A stretch of 64,000 nucleotides of DNA. It comes from RGIG8700 sp045648505 (GTDB taxonomy: Bacteria; Bacillota; Clostridia; RGIG6154). Below, in pieces: positions 25,718 through 33,804 of the stretch. The notes under the pieces are model-generated. The model was given only the letters and a program-made list of their open reading frames with translations. It had not been told where the DNA came from and did not search any database. Both the position numbers and the translations under genes were made by a program. Location of the stretch: positions 1-64,000 of the forward strand of contig JAZROD010000049.1 of NCBI GenBank assembly GCA_045648505.1. The letters run 5' to 3'. The stretch's first letter is position 1, and each line of letters begins with the position of its first letter.

Positions 25718-26557
25718 TTACGCCTTTCCGTCTGCACCAACAAGCTTAATTCTTGTAATACAAAAATCTCTGACAGCATCAATCGGTTTTTTCATAAAGT
25801 TATCGATTGCAATAGCTCTGTCAGGCTTTTGAAGTTCTTCAAGACAAGTGTCAAGAAATGCATAGCATATATCTGTTGCAAAATTCATTTTTCTGATACC
25901 TGCTTTAACAGCCTTTTTAATTTCCTCATCAGGAACACCACTTCCCCCATGAAGAACTAAAGCTGCATTGTTTGTAGCTTCACGAATTGCCTTGATTCTA
26001 TCTATGTCAAGCTTTGGAGGTTTTTTGTATCTGCCGTGTGCAGTACCAACAGCAACGGCAAGACACAAAACGCCAGTTTCTTCAACAAACTTTTTTGCGT
26101 CTTCAGGTGTTGTGAATTCATCCATATCACTATCTGTGGTTGTTCCAACATGACCAAGCTCTCCTTCAACCTGTACATTCAAATATGAACAGGTTTCAAC
26201 CACCCTTTTTGTAAGAGCAATATTTTCTTCAAAAGGAAGTGTTGAGCCATCAAGCATAATGCCTGTTGCACCATAACGAATTGAGCGAGTTGTCTCAAGT
26301 TCAGATGGGCCATGGTCAAGATGAAAGCATACAGGAACAGATGCTTTTTCTGCCGCAGCCCTAATTATAGGCGACAAGAAATAACCGGTTTCCTCTTTCA
26401 TAAGACGAGGATATACCTGCATAATAATTGGAGAATTCATTTCTTCTGCTGCCTTTAAAACTCCCATAACACTTTCCATATTATATACATTGAATGCAGG
26501 AATAGCAAAATTACCTTTTTCAGCTAAATCCAAAACATATTTAAGATTTACAAGCAT
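25718..26557 (-). CDS. Class II (zinc) ketose-bisphosphate aldolase, IolJ/FbaA-like
   Basis: A 279-residue class II aldolase. Zinc and phosphate motifs are CFHLDHG (H79, D81, H82), VEGELGHVG, GTAHGRY, and LHGGSGVPD. The short length and the AIPAFNVYNMES start are typical of fructose-bisphosphate, tagatose-bisphosphate and IolJ (6-phospho-5-keto-2-deoxygluconate) aldolases. Next to IolB and a PfkB kinase, IolJ is the natural reading, giving dihydroxyacetone phosphate and malonate semialdehyde. If the FGGY kinase supplies the substrate instead, a ketose-1-phosphate would be cut. GAGGAGG lies about 10 bases before the ATG, inside the end of the preceding gene. Confidence 0.9.
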   Translation of the reverse strand: MLVNLKYVLDLAEKGNFAIPAFNVYNMESVMGVLKAAEEMNSPIIMQVYPRLMKEETGYFLSPIIRAAAEKASVPVCFHLDHGPSELETTRSIRYGATGIMLDGSTLPFEENIALTKRVVETCSYLNVQVEGELGHVGTTTDSDMDEFTTPEDAKKFVEETGVLCLAVAVGTAHGRYKKPPKLDIDRIKAIREATNNAALVLHGGSGVPDEEIKKAVKAGIRKMNFATDICYAFLDTCLEELQKPDRAIAIDNFMKKPIDAVRDFCITRIKLVGADGKA

Positions 26558-27618
26558 TCTGCCACAACCTCCTCAATCTTTTTGAGGTCAATTCCCTCAG
26601 GCTTTGTTTTTGAAAGCATTACATACTCTGCTGTACTTGCAGTTACCATAACCTTTGCATTTGCATTTTTAGCATTAATCCATCTGTTTTCTGCAACGGT
26701 TTCAATAACCTTTGGCATATATTCATTCATAATAAGGTTGCCTGCAAGCATTGTGTGTTCTTTGTTTAAAAGCATTTCATTCACATTTCCACATGCTGAA
26801 AGAATTTCACGAATTGGTGTTGTTTCTTCTAAATCTCTTGCAAGAATTGGTGAATCCTGAATTGTGTATTCAAGACCTAAATTTTTAACTGCAAGTTTAT
26901 TATCAGCAATAAGCTCTGCAAGGAACGCTGTGAATGTAACGACCTCGGCTTTAAGATCAATTCCCCATTCCTTATACTCACGCATCATTACTTTTGCGTC
27001 TGCAGGGTCATAGCAAACTACCTTTTTGTAGTTATTTAAAACCTTTGCGCAAGCTTCCATAACTGCTTTAGTTTCTGCCGCTGCACCAACAAGGAAGTCC
27101 ATTGAATATCCACTGTTTGGCTCGTCCTTTAAAAGTGAAAATTCTACACCAGCTTTTTGTAAAAGTTCAACTGCAACCTTTGCACAACCTTTAGCTCTTG
27201 TATCTTCACCTGTAAAGAAAAGGATATCTCCACCATTTATTTCAGGGATATTTTCATTTTTATCTGCACCGTAAATATTTCCTTTTTCATTTATGTTCTG
27301 AAGCATTGTTATAACATATTCTGGTAATTTACCATCTAATGCTGCACCTAATCTTGCTTCCTTTGTAAACATTATAGGATCCCATCCTGTAACACAGTCG
27401 GTCATACAGCCACCGCAAAGCGAACATTCGTAAACGTTACCGATAATGTCATCTGAATATTCAACTGATTCTCTTGCAACCATTGAAAGTCCCAATGCTC
27501 TTGCACGGGCAGTATTTCTTTCCAAACCTGTCGCATTCCCGATAGGGCACACATGATGGCACATCCAGCAGAAACGACAAGCATCTATATGTTCTTTTGA
27601 TTTTTGTGTGAATTGCAT
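26548..27618 (-). CDS. Fe-S electron-transfer protein with two [4Fe-4S] motifs (GlcF/LutA-like)
   Basis: A 356-residue cytoplasmic protein. Two ferredoxin-type cluster motifs are complete: C14-C17-C20-C24 in CRFCWMCHHVCP and C65-C68-C71-C75 in CSLCGGCMTDC. The remaining 270 residues have the fold pattern of the CCG-domain part of GlcF and LutA, but the CCG cysteines themselves are missing; only isolated cysteines remain. It would shuttle electrons between the FAD oxidase encoded just upstream and the EtfBA chain encoded at the end of the operon. AGGAGG precedes the ATG. Confidence 0.88.
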   Translation of the reverse strand: MQFTQKSKEHIDACRFCWMCHHVCPIGNATGLERNTARARALGLSMVARESVEYSDDIIGNVYECSLCGGCMTDCVTGWDPIMFTKEARLGAALDGKLPEYVITMLQNINEKGNIYGADKNENIPEINGGDILFFTGEDTRAKGCAKVAVELLQKAGVEFSLLKDEPNSGYSMDFLVGAAAETKAVMEACAKVLNNYKKVVCYDPADAKVMMREYKEWGIDLKAEVVTFTAFLAELIADNKLAVKNLGLEYTIQDSPILARDLEETTPIREILSACGNVNEMLLNKEHTMLAGNLIMNEYMPKVIETVAENRWINAKNANAKVMVTASTAEYVMLSKTKPEGIDLKKIEEVVAECL

Positions 27619-27633
27619 TGTTTCTACCTCCTA

Positions 27634-29058
27634 TTATAATCCCAATTTAAACGGATTCATAATACCGTTTGGATCGAGTTGCTTCTTGATTCCTTCAAAT
27701 ACCTGCATTGCAGGGCCATACTGTTCCTTCATAAGTCTTCCGAGCTTGATACCTACGCCGTGATGGTCATTTACAACGCCACCATTTGCCAATGCAGTTC
27801 TTACTCCACAGTTCCAGATTGCCTGATGTAATCTGAATGCTTCGTGAGGATCCTGTGGAACATCTTTACCATCAACAATAAATCTGTCGTAAATCATACA
27901 ACCCCATTCATACCAATGTGAGAAGTGAGCAATAAATTTAGCCTGAGGGAAGTTAGTTTCAATAGCTTCCTTCATTGCCCAGTAGATTTTTTCAATCTTG
28001 TCGTATGGGGCAATAGTATCCATAGTACCAAAGCACTGCGGAATGTCCATCATATGTCCTGGGTAGAAGAATGTAATCTTTTCTTTCCACCATTTTTCGC
28101 CATATTCTGAACCAAGGTCCTCTGCACCGTATTTACCAAATGTTTCAAGAAGAATTTTCATTTCAAGGTCTGCCATTTCTTTAACGCCTTCAATGGCAAT
28201 GTTCATAAATGCGCCCTTCTTTTCAACACCAACAATCTTTTTGATTAAAGATGCAGTTTCAGCTTCATCATAAAGTCTCATAACTGATGGCTTGAATTTC
28301 TGGAGAAGTTCTCTTCCTGCATTGAATGCATCTGTCATATTATGGAACAAGAAGCCTCTGAACTGTCTTGATTCAGGCTGTTCGTAAATTCTCATCTGAG
28401 CCTTTGTCATAACACCAAGTGTACCTTCTGAACCGATGAAAATCTGATTTAAGTCAGGACCCGCTGCATGTTTTGGAGCAGGTGATGTCTCGATAATATC
28501 ACCATTAGGAAGAACAACCTCCATCTGAAGTACCATATCATCAATTTTACCGTACTTTGTGGATGATACACCAATACCTCTGTGTGCCAAAAATCCTCCG
28601 ACTGTTGAACAAGTAAGTGATGATGGGTAATGCATTGTAGCATAGCCCTTTTCATTTGCTGCCCACTCAATGTGCTTATAGATTGCACCTGTACCGCATT
28701 CTATGTACATTCCCTGTTCGTTAACATCATAAATCTTATTCATTCTCTTTGTGTCAAGAACGATACCGCCGCAAACAGGAATAGCACCACCTTGAGTTCC
28801 GCCGCCTGCACCCCAAGTTGTAACAGGGATTTTGTAGTAGTTTGCAATTTTCAAAACAGCTGAAACTTCCTTCGCGTCCTTTGGTGCAACTATAAAGTCA
28901 CCCTCAGGCATTCTCAATCCTCTGTCTGCCCACATTCTTGATAGCCAGAAATAGTCAACACTGTGGGAAACTTTATCTATTGTTCTTGTTGAACAATTTT
29001 CTCTTCCAACTGCATCCTCTAACTCAGTTGCAATCACATCAAATAAAAAGTCTGTCAT
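27634..29058 (-). CDS. FAD-linked 2-hydroxyacid oxidase/dehydrogenase (GlcD/AGPS-like)
   Basis: A 474-residue VAO-type flavoenzyme. The FAD-binding half has VTTWGAGGGTQGGA, PSSLTCSTVGGFLAHRG and IGSEGTLGVMT. The substrate half ends with VVNDHHGVG, the histidine-rich motif of this family, and LDPNGIMNPFKLGL. Relatives oxidise lactate, glycolate and other 2-hydroxy acids, or act in ether-lipid synthesis (AGPS); the RQFRGFLFHNM region and the DHHG motif recall AGPS. With Fe-S and ETF partners in one operon an ETF-linked hydroxyacid dehydrogenase is most likely. The substrate is unknown; a sugar acid or lactate from deoxysugar cleavage is possible. AAAGGAG precedes the ATG. It is the first gene of the operon. 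Confidence 0.9.
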   Translation of the reverse strand: MTDFLFDVIATELEDAVGRENCSTRTIDKVSHSVDYFWLSRMWADRGLRMPEGDFIVAPKDAKEVSAVLKIANYYKIPVTTWGAGGGTQGGAIPVCGGIVLDTKRMNKIYDVNEQGMYIECGTGAIYKHIEWAANEKGYATMHYPSSLTCSTVGGFLAHRGIGVSSTKYGKIDDMVLQMEVVLPNGDIIETSPAPKHAAGPDLNQIFIGSEGTLGVMTKAQMRIYEQPESRQFRGFLFHNMTDAFNAGRELLQKFKPSVMRLYDEAETASLIKKIVGVEKKGAFMNIAIEGVKEMADLEMKILLETFGKYGAEDLGSEYGEKWWKEKITFFYPGHMMDIPQCFGTMDTIAPYDKIEKIYWAMKEAIETNFPQAKFIAHFSHWYEWGCMIYDRFIVDGKDVPQDPHEAFRLHQAIWNCGVRTALANGGVVNDHHGVGIKLGRLMKEQYGPAMQVFEGIKKQLDPNGIMNPFKLGL

Positions 29059-29102
29059 TTTTATTTCTCCTTTTGTTTATTCAATTTACTACAGAATCAA
29101 CC

Positions 29103-29219
29103 TTAAAATTCAGGAAATATTTCAGAAATTATTTGTGTCATATTTGTTCTGTAGTTTTCACTTTTATCTTGTTCATTATCACTTTTTACTCCTATAATAT
29201 TAGCTTTATAACCAAATAT
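29103..29219 (-). pseudogene. Possible C-terminal gene fragment in the operon leader
   Basis: The 160-bp gap before the FAD oxidase gene contains a coherent open minus-strand end: FGYKANIIGVKSDNEQ, then KSENYRTNMTQIISEIF and a TAA at 29103. The composition looks coding, but no start or ribosome binding site is present and the frame begins right at the stop of the upstream oxidoreductase gene. I do not recognise the parent. It could be chance in AT-rich DNA. The region should also hold any promoter of the seven-gene operon; I see no clear -35/-10 pair. Confidence 0.35.
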
Positions 29220-30352
29220 TAATCAATGCATATAAATTTGTGTTCTTCTGCTGATTTTTTTGCTGCAAGACACATTTTCGCACTTAATATACCATCTTGT
29301 AAAGTAGTTTCAGATTTTTGACTACCTTCCATAACACCTATAAAATTTTCACAAAGATGTTCATCACCGCCATGATGTCCACTCGTACTTTCAAAAGTAT
29401 GAGTTTCTGTTATGTTGTCAAGATGATGATGTACAATTACCGTATTCTTAACCCAGTCAAATTCTATTGTTCCTTTATAACCTACAATTCGTGCACCGCG
29501 CTTACCCGCGTCATTTCTCACAATAAAATTCTGACTATATACCGCATGCATACCGTTACTATACTCAACAAGCACAGAACCACTATCATGATTACCAGTA
29601 TCAACCGCGAAACAGCAATAATCACCAAAATAATCCGGATTTTGTTTTTTTAAATTTTCTTCGCTTTCGGTACATGTTTTTGCATCAGGACACTCGCTAC
29701 ATCTTAACCCCTTCTTTTTATCACCTTTAAAAACCTGTTTTGATTGCATTGCTGATATATACACAGGTTTTAAATCACCGACAAGAAAATTAATATAATC
29801 TAAATCATGTGTAGATTTTTGCAAAAATAACCCACCTGTTTCTGATTCATCACGATACCATTTGTGATAATATCCTCTTCCATAATTCACATTATTATAG
29901 GCTTGTATGTGTGCAATGTCTCCTATTTTTCCACTATCAATAATATCTTTTACATACATACATATAACGGTTCTTCTTAACGGAAAAGATACTACAATCT
30001 TATCTTTTATATTTTTTAGATTCTCAAGTTTATGTAAATCTTCATAATTTGTGCATACTGGTTTTTCCAAAAACAGTGGTAGGTTATACTCATCAACTAA
30101 TTCAGCAAATTTTGTATGAAGAGAGCAACGCGTTCCAACGAAAACACCGTCTAACTTTTCGTTTTCTAGCATTTCTGTTGCATCAGTATAATAATTGATA
30201 TTTTCGAAGCCATTTGGATTAATATATTTTGATTTTACAGTTTCTATATCAATATCTGCTATAGCAGCAACCATCACTTTATTTGTTCCCACCAATTTTT
30301 TTACAACATTATTACATCTTGATCCATATCCTATTACACCTAATTTTAACAT
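29219..30352 (-). CDS. Gfo/Idh/MocA-family oxidoreductase
   Basis: A 377-residue NAD(P)-dependent sugar or inositol dehydrogenase-type protein. LKLGVIGYGSR is the Rossmann glycine motif, LEKPVCTNYEDL contains the conserved EKP lysine, and GGLFLQKSTHDLDYINFLVG carries the catalytic region with conserved Asp and His. An insertion with RCSECPDAKTC adds a cysteine cluster seen in some members. It could supply the oxidation step missing from the inositol-like operon downstream, but the gap of 160 bp makes it a separate or loosely linked unit. The ATG ending at 30352 has GAGGTG at 6 bases; a GTG nine bases upstream overlaps that site. Confidence 0.88.
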   Translation of the reverse strand: MLKLGVIGYGSRCNNVVKKLVGTNKVMVAAIADIDIETVKSKYINPNGFENINYYTDATEMLENEKLDGVFVGTRCSLHTKFAELVDEYNLPLFLEKPVCTNYEDLHKLENLKNIKDKIVVSFPLRRTVICMYVKDIIDSGKIGDIAHIQAYNNVNYGRGYYHKWYRDESETGGLFLQKSTHDLDYINFLVGDLKPVYISAMQSKQVFKGDKKKGLRCSECPDAKTCTESEENLKKQNPDYFGDYCCFAVDTGNHDSGSVLVEYSNGMHAVYSQNFIVRNDAGKRGARIVGYKGTIEFDWVKNTVIVHHHLDNITETHTFESTSGHHGGDEHLCENFIGVMEGSQKSETTLQDGILSAKMCLAAKKSAEEHKFICID

Positions 30353-30372
30353 TTTAAACACCTCTTATTATT

Positions 30373-30545
30373 TTAATATTTTTTAACTTTATATTTCTTG
30401 AAGTTTTGATGCCATTCATCTGCTATAATTTTGTGTCCTGCCAACATGGGATATACTTCGCCGAAAACAATTGGTATTTTCCACACGCCTCACCAAATTT
30501 GGTTTTAAAAAATGCATAAATTTGGCATCATACTTTTTAGTAAAT
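30373..30545 (-). pseudogene. Decayed C-terminus of a GDSL esterase
   Basis: Minus-strand translation gives TKKYDAKFMHF, a frameshift to KTKFGEACGKY, and a second shift to GEVYPMLAGHKIIADEW, QNFKKYKV and a TAA at 30373. This parallels the intact esterase at 19906-20541, which has QKYNAKFVLL, EKFDKACE and DGVHPTTAGHKIITEAW in the same order. The block V histidine is replaced by tyrosine in the remnant. No N-terminal part remains. Confidence 0.8.
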
Positions 30546-30581
30546 CTTTATAATGTTTATTGCGTCAGTTATCTTTTACTT

Positions 30582-30700
30582 CTTGATAGTCAGAAATGGC
30601 CAGCACTATGTGCTAATTTGTCAATTATTCTTGTAGAACATTTTTCTCTTCCGACTTCATACTACATTTTAGTTAGAATCATATCAAATAAAAAAATCAT
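30582..30700 (-). pseudogene. Decayed N-terminal copy of the FAD oxidase gene
   Basis: An ATG ending at 30700 starts a frame reading MIFLFDMILTKM, stop, YEVGREKCSTRIIDKLAHS, AGHF, stop, LSR. The intact oxidase at 27634-29058 begins MTDFLFDVIATE, then AVGRENCSTRTIDKVSHS, DYFWLSR. The nucleotide sequences also align clearly, and the two in-frame stops (TAG, TGA) show that the copy is dead. It lies 1.6 kb upstream of the intact gene, in the same orientation, and adjoins the GDSL remnant, which suggests duplication followed by deletion. Confidence 0.88.
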
Positions 30701-30714
30701 ATTTTCTGATCTCA

Positions 30715-31878
30715 TTATTTTATTACTTTTCCGTTTAATATTACATTATTTACTTTATAATTCTGATCAAAGATAACAATATCTGCGATATATGATTTTT
30801 CTATTTTACCCTTGTTTTCTATGCCTAAAATTTTCGCCGGTGTTTCAGTAATCATTTTAACTGTATCAACAAGTGTAAGGCCGTAGTGATTTACACCCCG
30901 ATCGAGAATCATTGAAGAAGTCGCAATGCTTCCTGCAAACGAAGAACGGTCAGGTAATTTCGCTACTCCATCCTCAATAATGATTCTGTTTTCAGGAATT
31001 TTTTCACCAAGCCAACTTTCTTTAACATCAGTTCCTGCAGGACGAAGTGCGTCTGTTACAAGAGCAACTTTGTCTGTACCTTTGATTTTTACTGCAAGCT
31101 TTAAAGCATCTACTGCTGCGTGTTTCCCATCTGCAATAAGCTCAACAGTAACATTATCGTCAAGATAAGCAGCTTCAATAATACCCGCTTTCACAACCTG
31201 ATTTATTTTTCTTACACTTGGTGTTGCACTGTAAAGATGTGTAATATGTGAAAAACCGTGTTTAAAGGCATTAAGTGTTATATCACTTGTTGCATCGCTG
31301 TGTCCTACGGCAAGTGAAATTCCGTTTTCCAACATCTTTTTTGCAAAATTTTCCATATTATCCAACTCAGGTGCTGCAGTAATCCTTTTTATTACACCTT
31401 TGCCCTCGCTTATAAGAAGCTCGGTCTCTTCATCTGTAGGACTGTGTAAGAGATACTCTTTATGTGCTCCCTTTTGATTTTTGGAAATATATGGTCCTTC
31501 AAGATGAATTCCGTAAAAGTTCGGGCATAAATTGATTGCATCTTTATAGGTCTGAATGAGCTTTAAGATGTTTTCAAAGGTTGAGGATACCGCTGTAGGA
31601 ACAAGGGTTGTTGTACCGTTTAAAAGATGGATTTTTGAAATTTCACAAAAAGCCTCTCTTGTACAATCCATAAAATCATATCCGCCACCGCCGTGAAGGT
31701 GAATATCTATAAAGCCTGGTGAAACATATTTGTTTTCAGCATTAATTTCCTGACATCCCTCAGGAATTTCTCCCATAAAAGCTGTATCAATAATTTTGTT
31801 ATCTTTTATAAGAATATCAGATTTAATAATTTTTTCATCGGCAATAACCTTAGCGTTTTTTATAAGTAAATAGCTCAT
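30715..31878 (-). CDS. nagA: N-acetylglucosamine-6-phosphate deacetylase
   Basis: A 387-residue amidohydrolase-superfamily enzyme of normal length. It converts GlcNAc-6-phosphate to glucosamine-6-phosphate and acetate in the cytoplasm. Motifs: GFIDIHLHGGGGYDFMD, HLEGPYISKNQKGAHK (metal Glu), AVGHSDAT, HLYSATPSVRK, and LVTDALRPAG with the catalytic Asp. It overlaps the NagB-like gene (ATGA), so both are coupled. It links the locus to amino-sugar-containing polymers. No GlcNAc kinase or PTS is seen here. Confidence 0.94.
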   Translation of the reverse strand: MSYLLIKNAKVIADEKIIKSDILIKDNKIIDTAFMGEIPEGCQEINAENKYVSPGFIDIHLHGGGGYDFMDCTREAFCEISKIHLLNGTTTLVPTAVSSTFENILKLIQTYKDAINLCPNFYGIHLEGPYISKNQKGAHKEYLLHSPTDEETELLISEGKGVIKRITAAPELDNMENFAKKMLENGISLAVGHSDATSDITLNAFKHGFSHITHLYSATPSVRKINQVVKAGIIEAAYLDDNVTVELIADGKHAAVDALKLAVKIKGTDKVALVTDALRPAGTDVKESWLGEKIPENRIIIEDGVAKLPDRSSFAGSIATSSMILDRGVNHYGLTLVDTVKMITETPAKILGIENKGKIEKSYIADIVIFDQNYKVNNVILNGKVIK

Positions 31879-32723
31879 TTGTTATACACTCTAATTTCAG
31901 GAATTGGAGATTGAAGCGCAACCTCAGCTGCATAAAGCACTGCATCAGGATGATTCTGGAAAAGTGAACAAGGAACTTTTGCAGTAACCTCGCCGTGTAA
32001 AACTTTTCTTAAAGCACCTGCATTCCAGTCACGTGGCATACACATTCTCACCTTTTTAGCCATAAACATTTCTTTCATTCCAACTGTAATACAGTATTTA
32101 GGAATACCATCCAAATCACCGCCACAGTTCATAAATGAATTTATTGTTCTTGTTTCTCTTGAAACTTCTAAGACTCTTGTTGGTCGATTTAAAAATTCTT
32201 CATTAGTAAATTCTTCGTCACCATAAGGAGGCTCATTAAATGCATAATGTCCGTTAATACCAACACCGCCGAATACCATGTCAAGCTTTCCGTGTTTTTC
32301 TATAAGTTCCATAACCTTACCCGGATTTTCAGGATCAGGGAAATATCTGTTTTCTACAGGTACATTAAGTTCATCATCAATCTGACTGTAGAATATTCTG
32401 TCCATACCGCCTCTAAATGAGAGAGGGTCATTTTTATCTATGTATTTTTTATCATCTGTAAGATATTCGTCCATATTAATAAATGTACAATTTTTAAGAC
32501 TCACTCTGTATTTATTTACAAGATAAACAAGTCTTGCATAAGGCCCTAATGGTCCGTAAGGAACTACCATTATTGTAGGTTCGTTCTTTTTGTTGTTCTC
32601 CTGTATAGTTTCAAGAACATCAATAGCAACCTTCCAGTACATATCAACTTCAGCTTCACAAACATTAAGTTTAATGTTTGAACCTTTTCCTAAATCTTCT
32701 CTTTTAATTTCGTTAATTTTCAT
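31875..32723 (-). CDS. nagB: Glucosamine-6-phosphate deaminase/isomerase-like protein
   Basis: A 282-residue NagB-family protein. The catalytic NMDEYL (proton-acceptor Asp) and GGVGINGHYAFNEPP (ring-opening His and Glu) motifs are intact. The phosphate-binding region is unusual: the common ATGSTP loop is replaced by PYGPLGPYARL, and an FRGGMDRIFY segment is inserted, as in a diverged clostridial group of glucosamine-6-phosphate isomerase-like proteins. Deamination of glucosamine-6-phosphate to fructose-6-phosphate is likely given coupling to nagA, but another amino-sugar phosphate is possible. GGGGAAC precedes the ATG. Confidence 0.82.
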   Translation of the reverse strand: MKINEIKREDLGKGSNIKLNVCEAEVDMYWKVAIDVLETIQENNKKNEPTIMVVPYGPLGPYARLVYLVNKYRVSLKNCTFINMDEYLTDDKKYIDKNDPLSFRGGMDRIFYSQIDDELNVPVENRYFPDPENPGKVMELIEKHGKLDMVFGGVGINGHYAFNEPPYGDEEFTNEEFLNRPTRVLEVSRETRTINSFMNCGGDLDGIPKYCITVGMKEMFMAKKVRMCMPRDWNAGALRKVLHGEVTAKVPCSLFQNHPDAVLYAAEVALQSPIPEIRVYNK

Positions 32724-32793
32724 TTTTGTTCCCCGTATAATATAATTATCATTTCAAAGATAATTGTATTACACTTTTCCTTTCTTTAAATTT

Positions 32794-33004
32794 TTATAAT
32801 TTAAAAACTACATTTATCTGTTTAATTGTAGATTGTAGTTGTTTTTTATGTTGTTTATTTCTTGTTGTTTGATTAAAATACTCAACTCTATAAATTCCAT
32901 ACTTATCAACTTCAAAGCTAACCAAATCATCGCAGAACCATCTAGGTAAATAAAGCACTCCGTTATCAGATAATATTTTTCCTTTTTACGATGTTGTAAG
33001 TCAT
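32794..33004 (-). pseudogene. Truncated and frameshifted gene start, family unknown
   Basis: An ATG ending at 33004 has AAGGGTGG at 7 bases and reads MTYNIVKRK; after a one-base slip in an A-run the frame continues ILSDNGVLYLPRWF, DDLVSFEVDKYGIYRVEYF, then a low-complexity K/Q tail and a stop at 32794. The segment looks like the beta-rich N-terminus of a glycosidase-type protein, which I cannot name. It sits between the esterase gene and nagB, with a normal start signal, so inactivation is probably recent or it encodes only a short peptide. Confidence 0.6.
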
Positions 33005-33017
33005 ATTGTTTCCACCC

Positions 33018-33794
33018 TTACGAAAGTTTTCTGTTTAAATATTCCTCTATCATATCCATATATTTTTCAACTTCTTCGTCTGTACTACGATAATTGTAAA
33101 GGATAAATGCATGTAATACATTCTGTAATGTTATCATCTCTGAATCAAAACCTAATTTATGTAATTTATCATTCATTTTCACAGTATCATCATAAGGTGT
33201 CGTAGGATCAATATCTCCGTGTATAAATAAAAATTTTGAACACTTATTTATATCACGATAAATAGGCGATGCCAATTTTCTCACTTTTTCATCATCCGAT
33301 GCATAAGCAAATTTTGTAGTACAATTTAAAACAGGATTGCAAGAAATTACGATTCCTGGTCTTACATTATCATCATCTGATATTCCAAGACAAGTAACAA
33401 GATGAGCTCCTGCTGAATCACCAATCAAAATAATATGTTCGTTATCAACATTGAGTTTTTCTTTAACATATAATACTGCTTTACCGCAGTCATCTATCAG
33501 ATCAGTTATGTCTGTATCAGGATTTGTGAGACAGCGATATGATATGGCAACTCCTGTATATCCCAAAAGCGAAAAGATTTTAGCCTGATGTATCATATCT
33601 CCGCCTTGCCAATCGCTTTCTGCTTTAATGCCTGTTCTCCACCCACCGCCGTGAATACAGATTATCACATATTCATTTTTATCGTTTTTTACCTTAGGGT
33701 TAAAAATATGTACAGGAAGTTCAAGTCCTTTAACTTCTCTGTAAACATCCTTTATGTCAGGCTCAAAATTATTATTTTTATCGTAGGTAATCAT
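33018..33794 (-). CDS. Alpha/beta-hydrolase esterase
   Basis: A 258-residue esterase/lipase-like enzyme. The oxyanion HGGGW motif is at residues 49-53, and the catalytic triad is S127 in GDSAGAH, D196 in HGDIDPTTP and H228 in VLHAF. It has no signal peptide. Members of this group remove acetyl, feruloyl or other esters from plant oligosaccharides. GGGGGAAC precedes the ATG. It follows the permuted GH3 gene by 10 bases, so both may act on the same imported oligosaccharide. Confidence 0.88.
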   Translation of the reverse strand: MITYDKNNNFEPDIKDVYREVKGLELPVHIFNPKVKNDKNEYVIICIHGGGWRTGIKAESDWQGGDMIHQAKIFSLLGYTGVAISYRCLTNPDTDITDLIDDCGKAVLYVKEKLNVDNEHIILIGDSAGAHLVTCLGISDDDNVRPGIVISCNPVLNCTTKFAYASDDEKVRKLASPIYRDINKCSKFLFIHGDIDPTTPYDDTVKMNDKLHKLGFDSEMITLQNVLHAFILYNYRSTDEEVEKYMDMIEEYLNRKLS

Positions 33795-33804
33795 ATTGTT
33801 CCCC

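Noticed and set aside
30471..30776. 101-codon plus-strand frame
   Set aside because: It lies opposite the decayed GDSL and FAD-oxidase fragments and the end of nagA; the minus-strand similarity explains the sequence better.
31875..32723. Asn instead of Asp in the GxGxNGH motif of the NagB-like protein
   Set aside because: From memory Bacillus NagB also has Asn at this position, so it is not a sign of inactivation.
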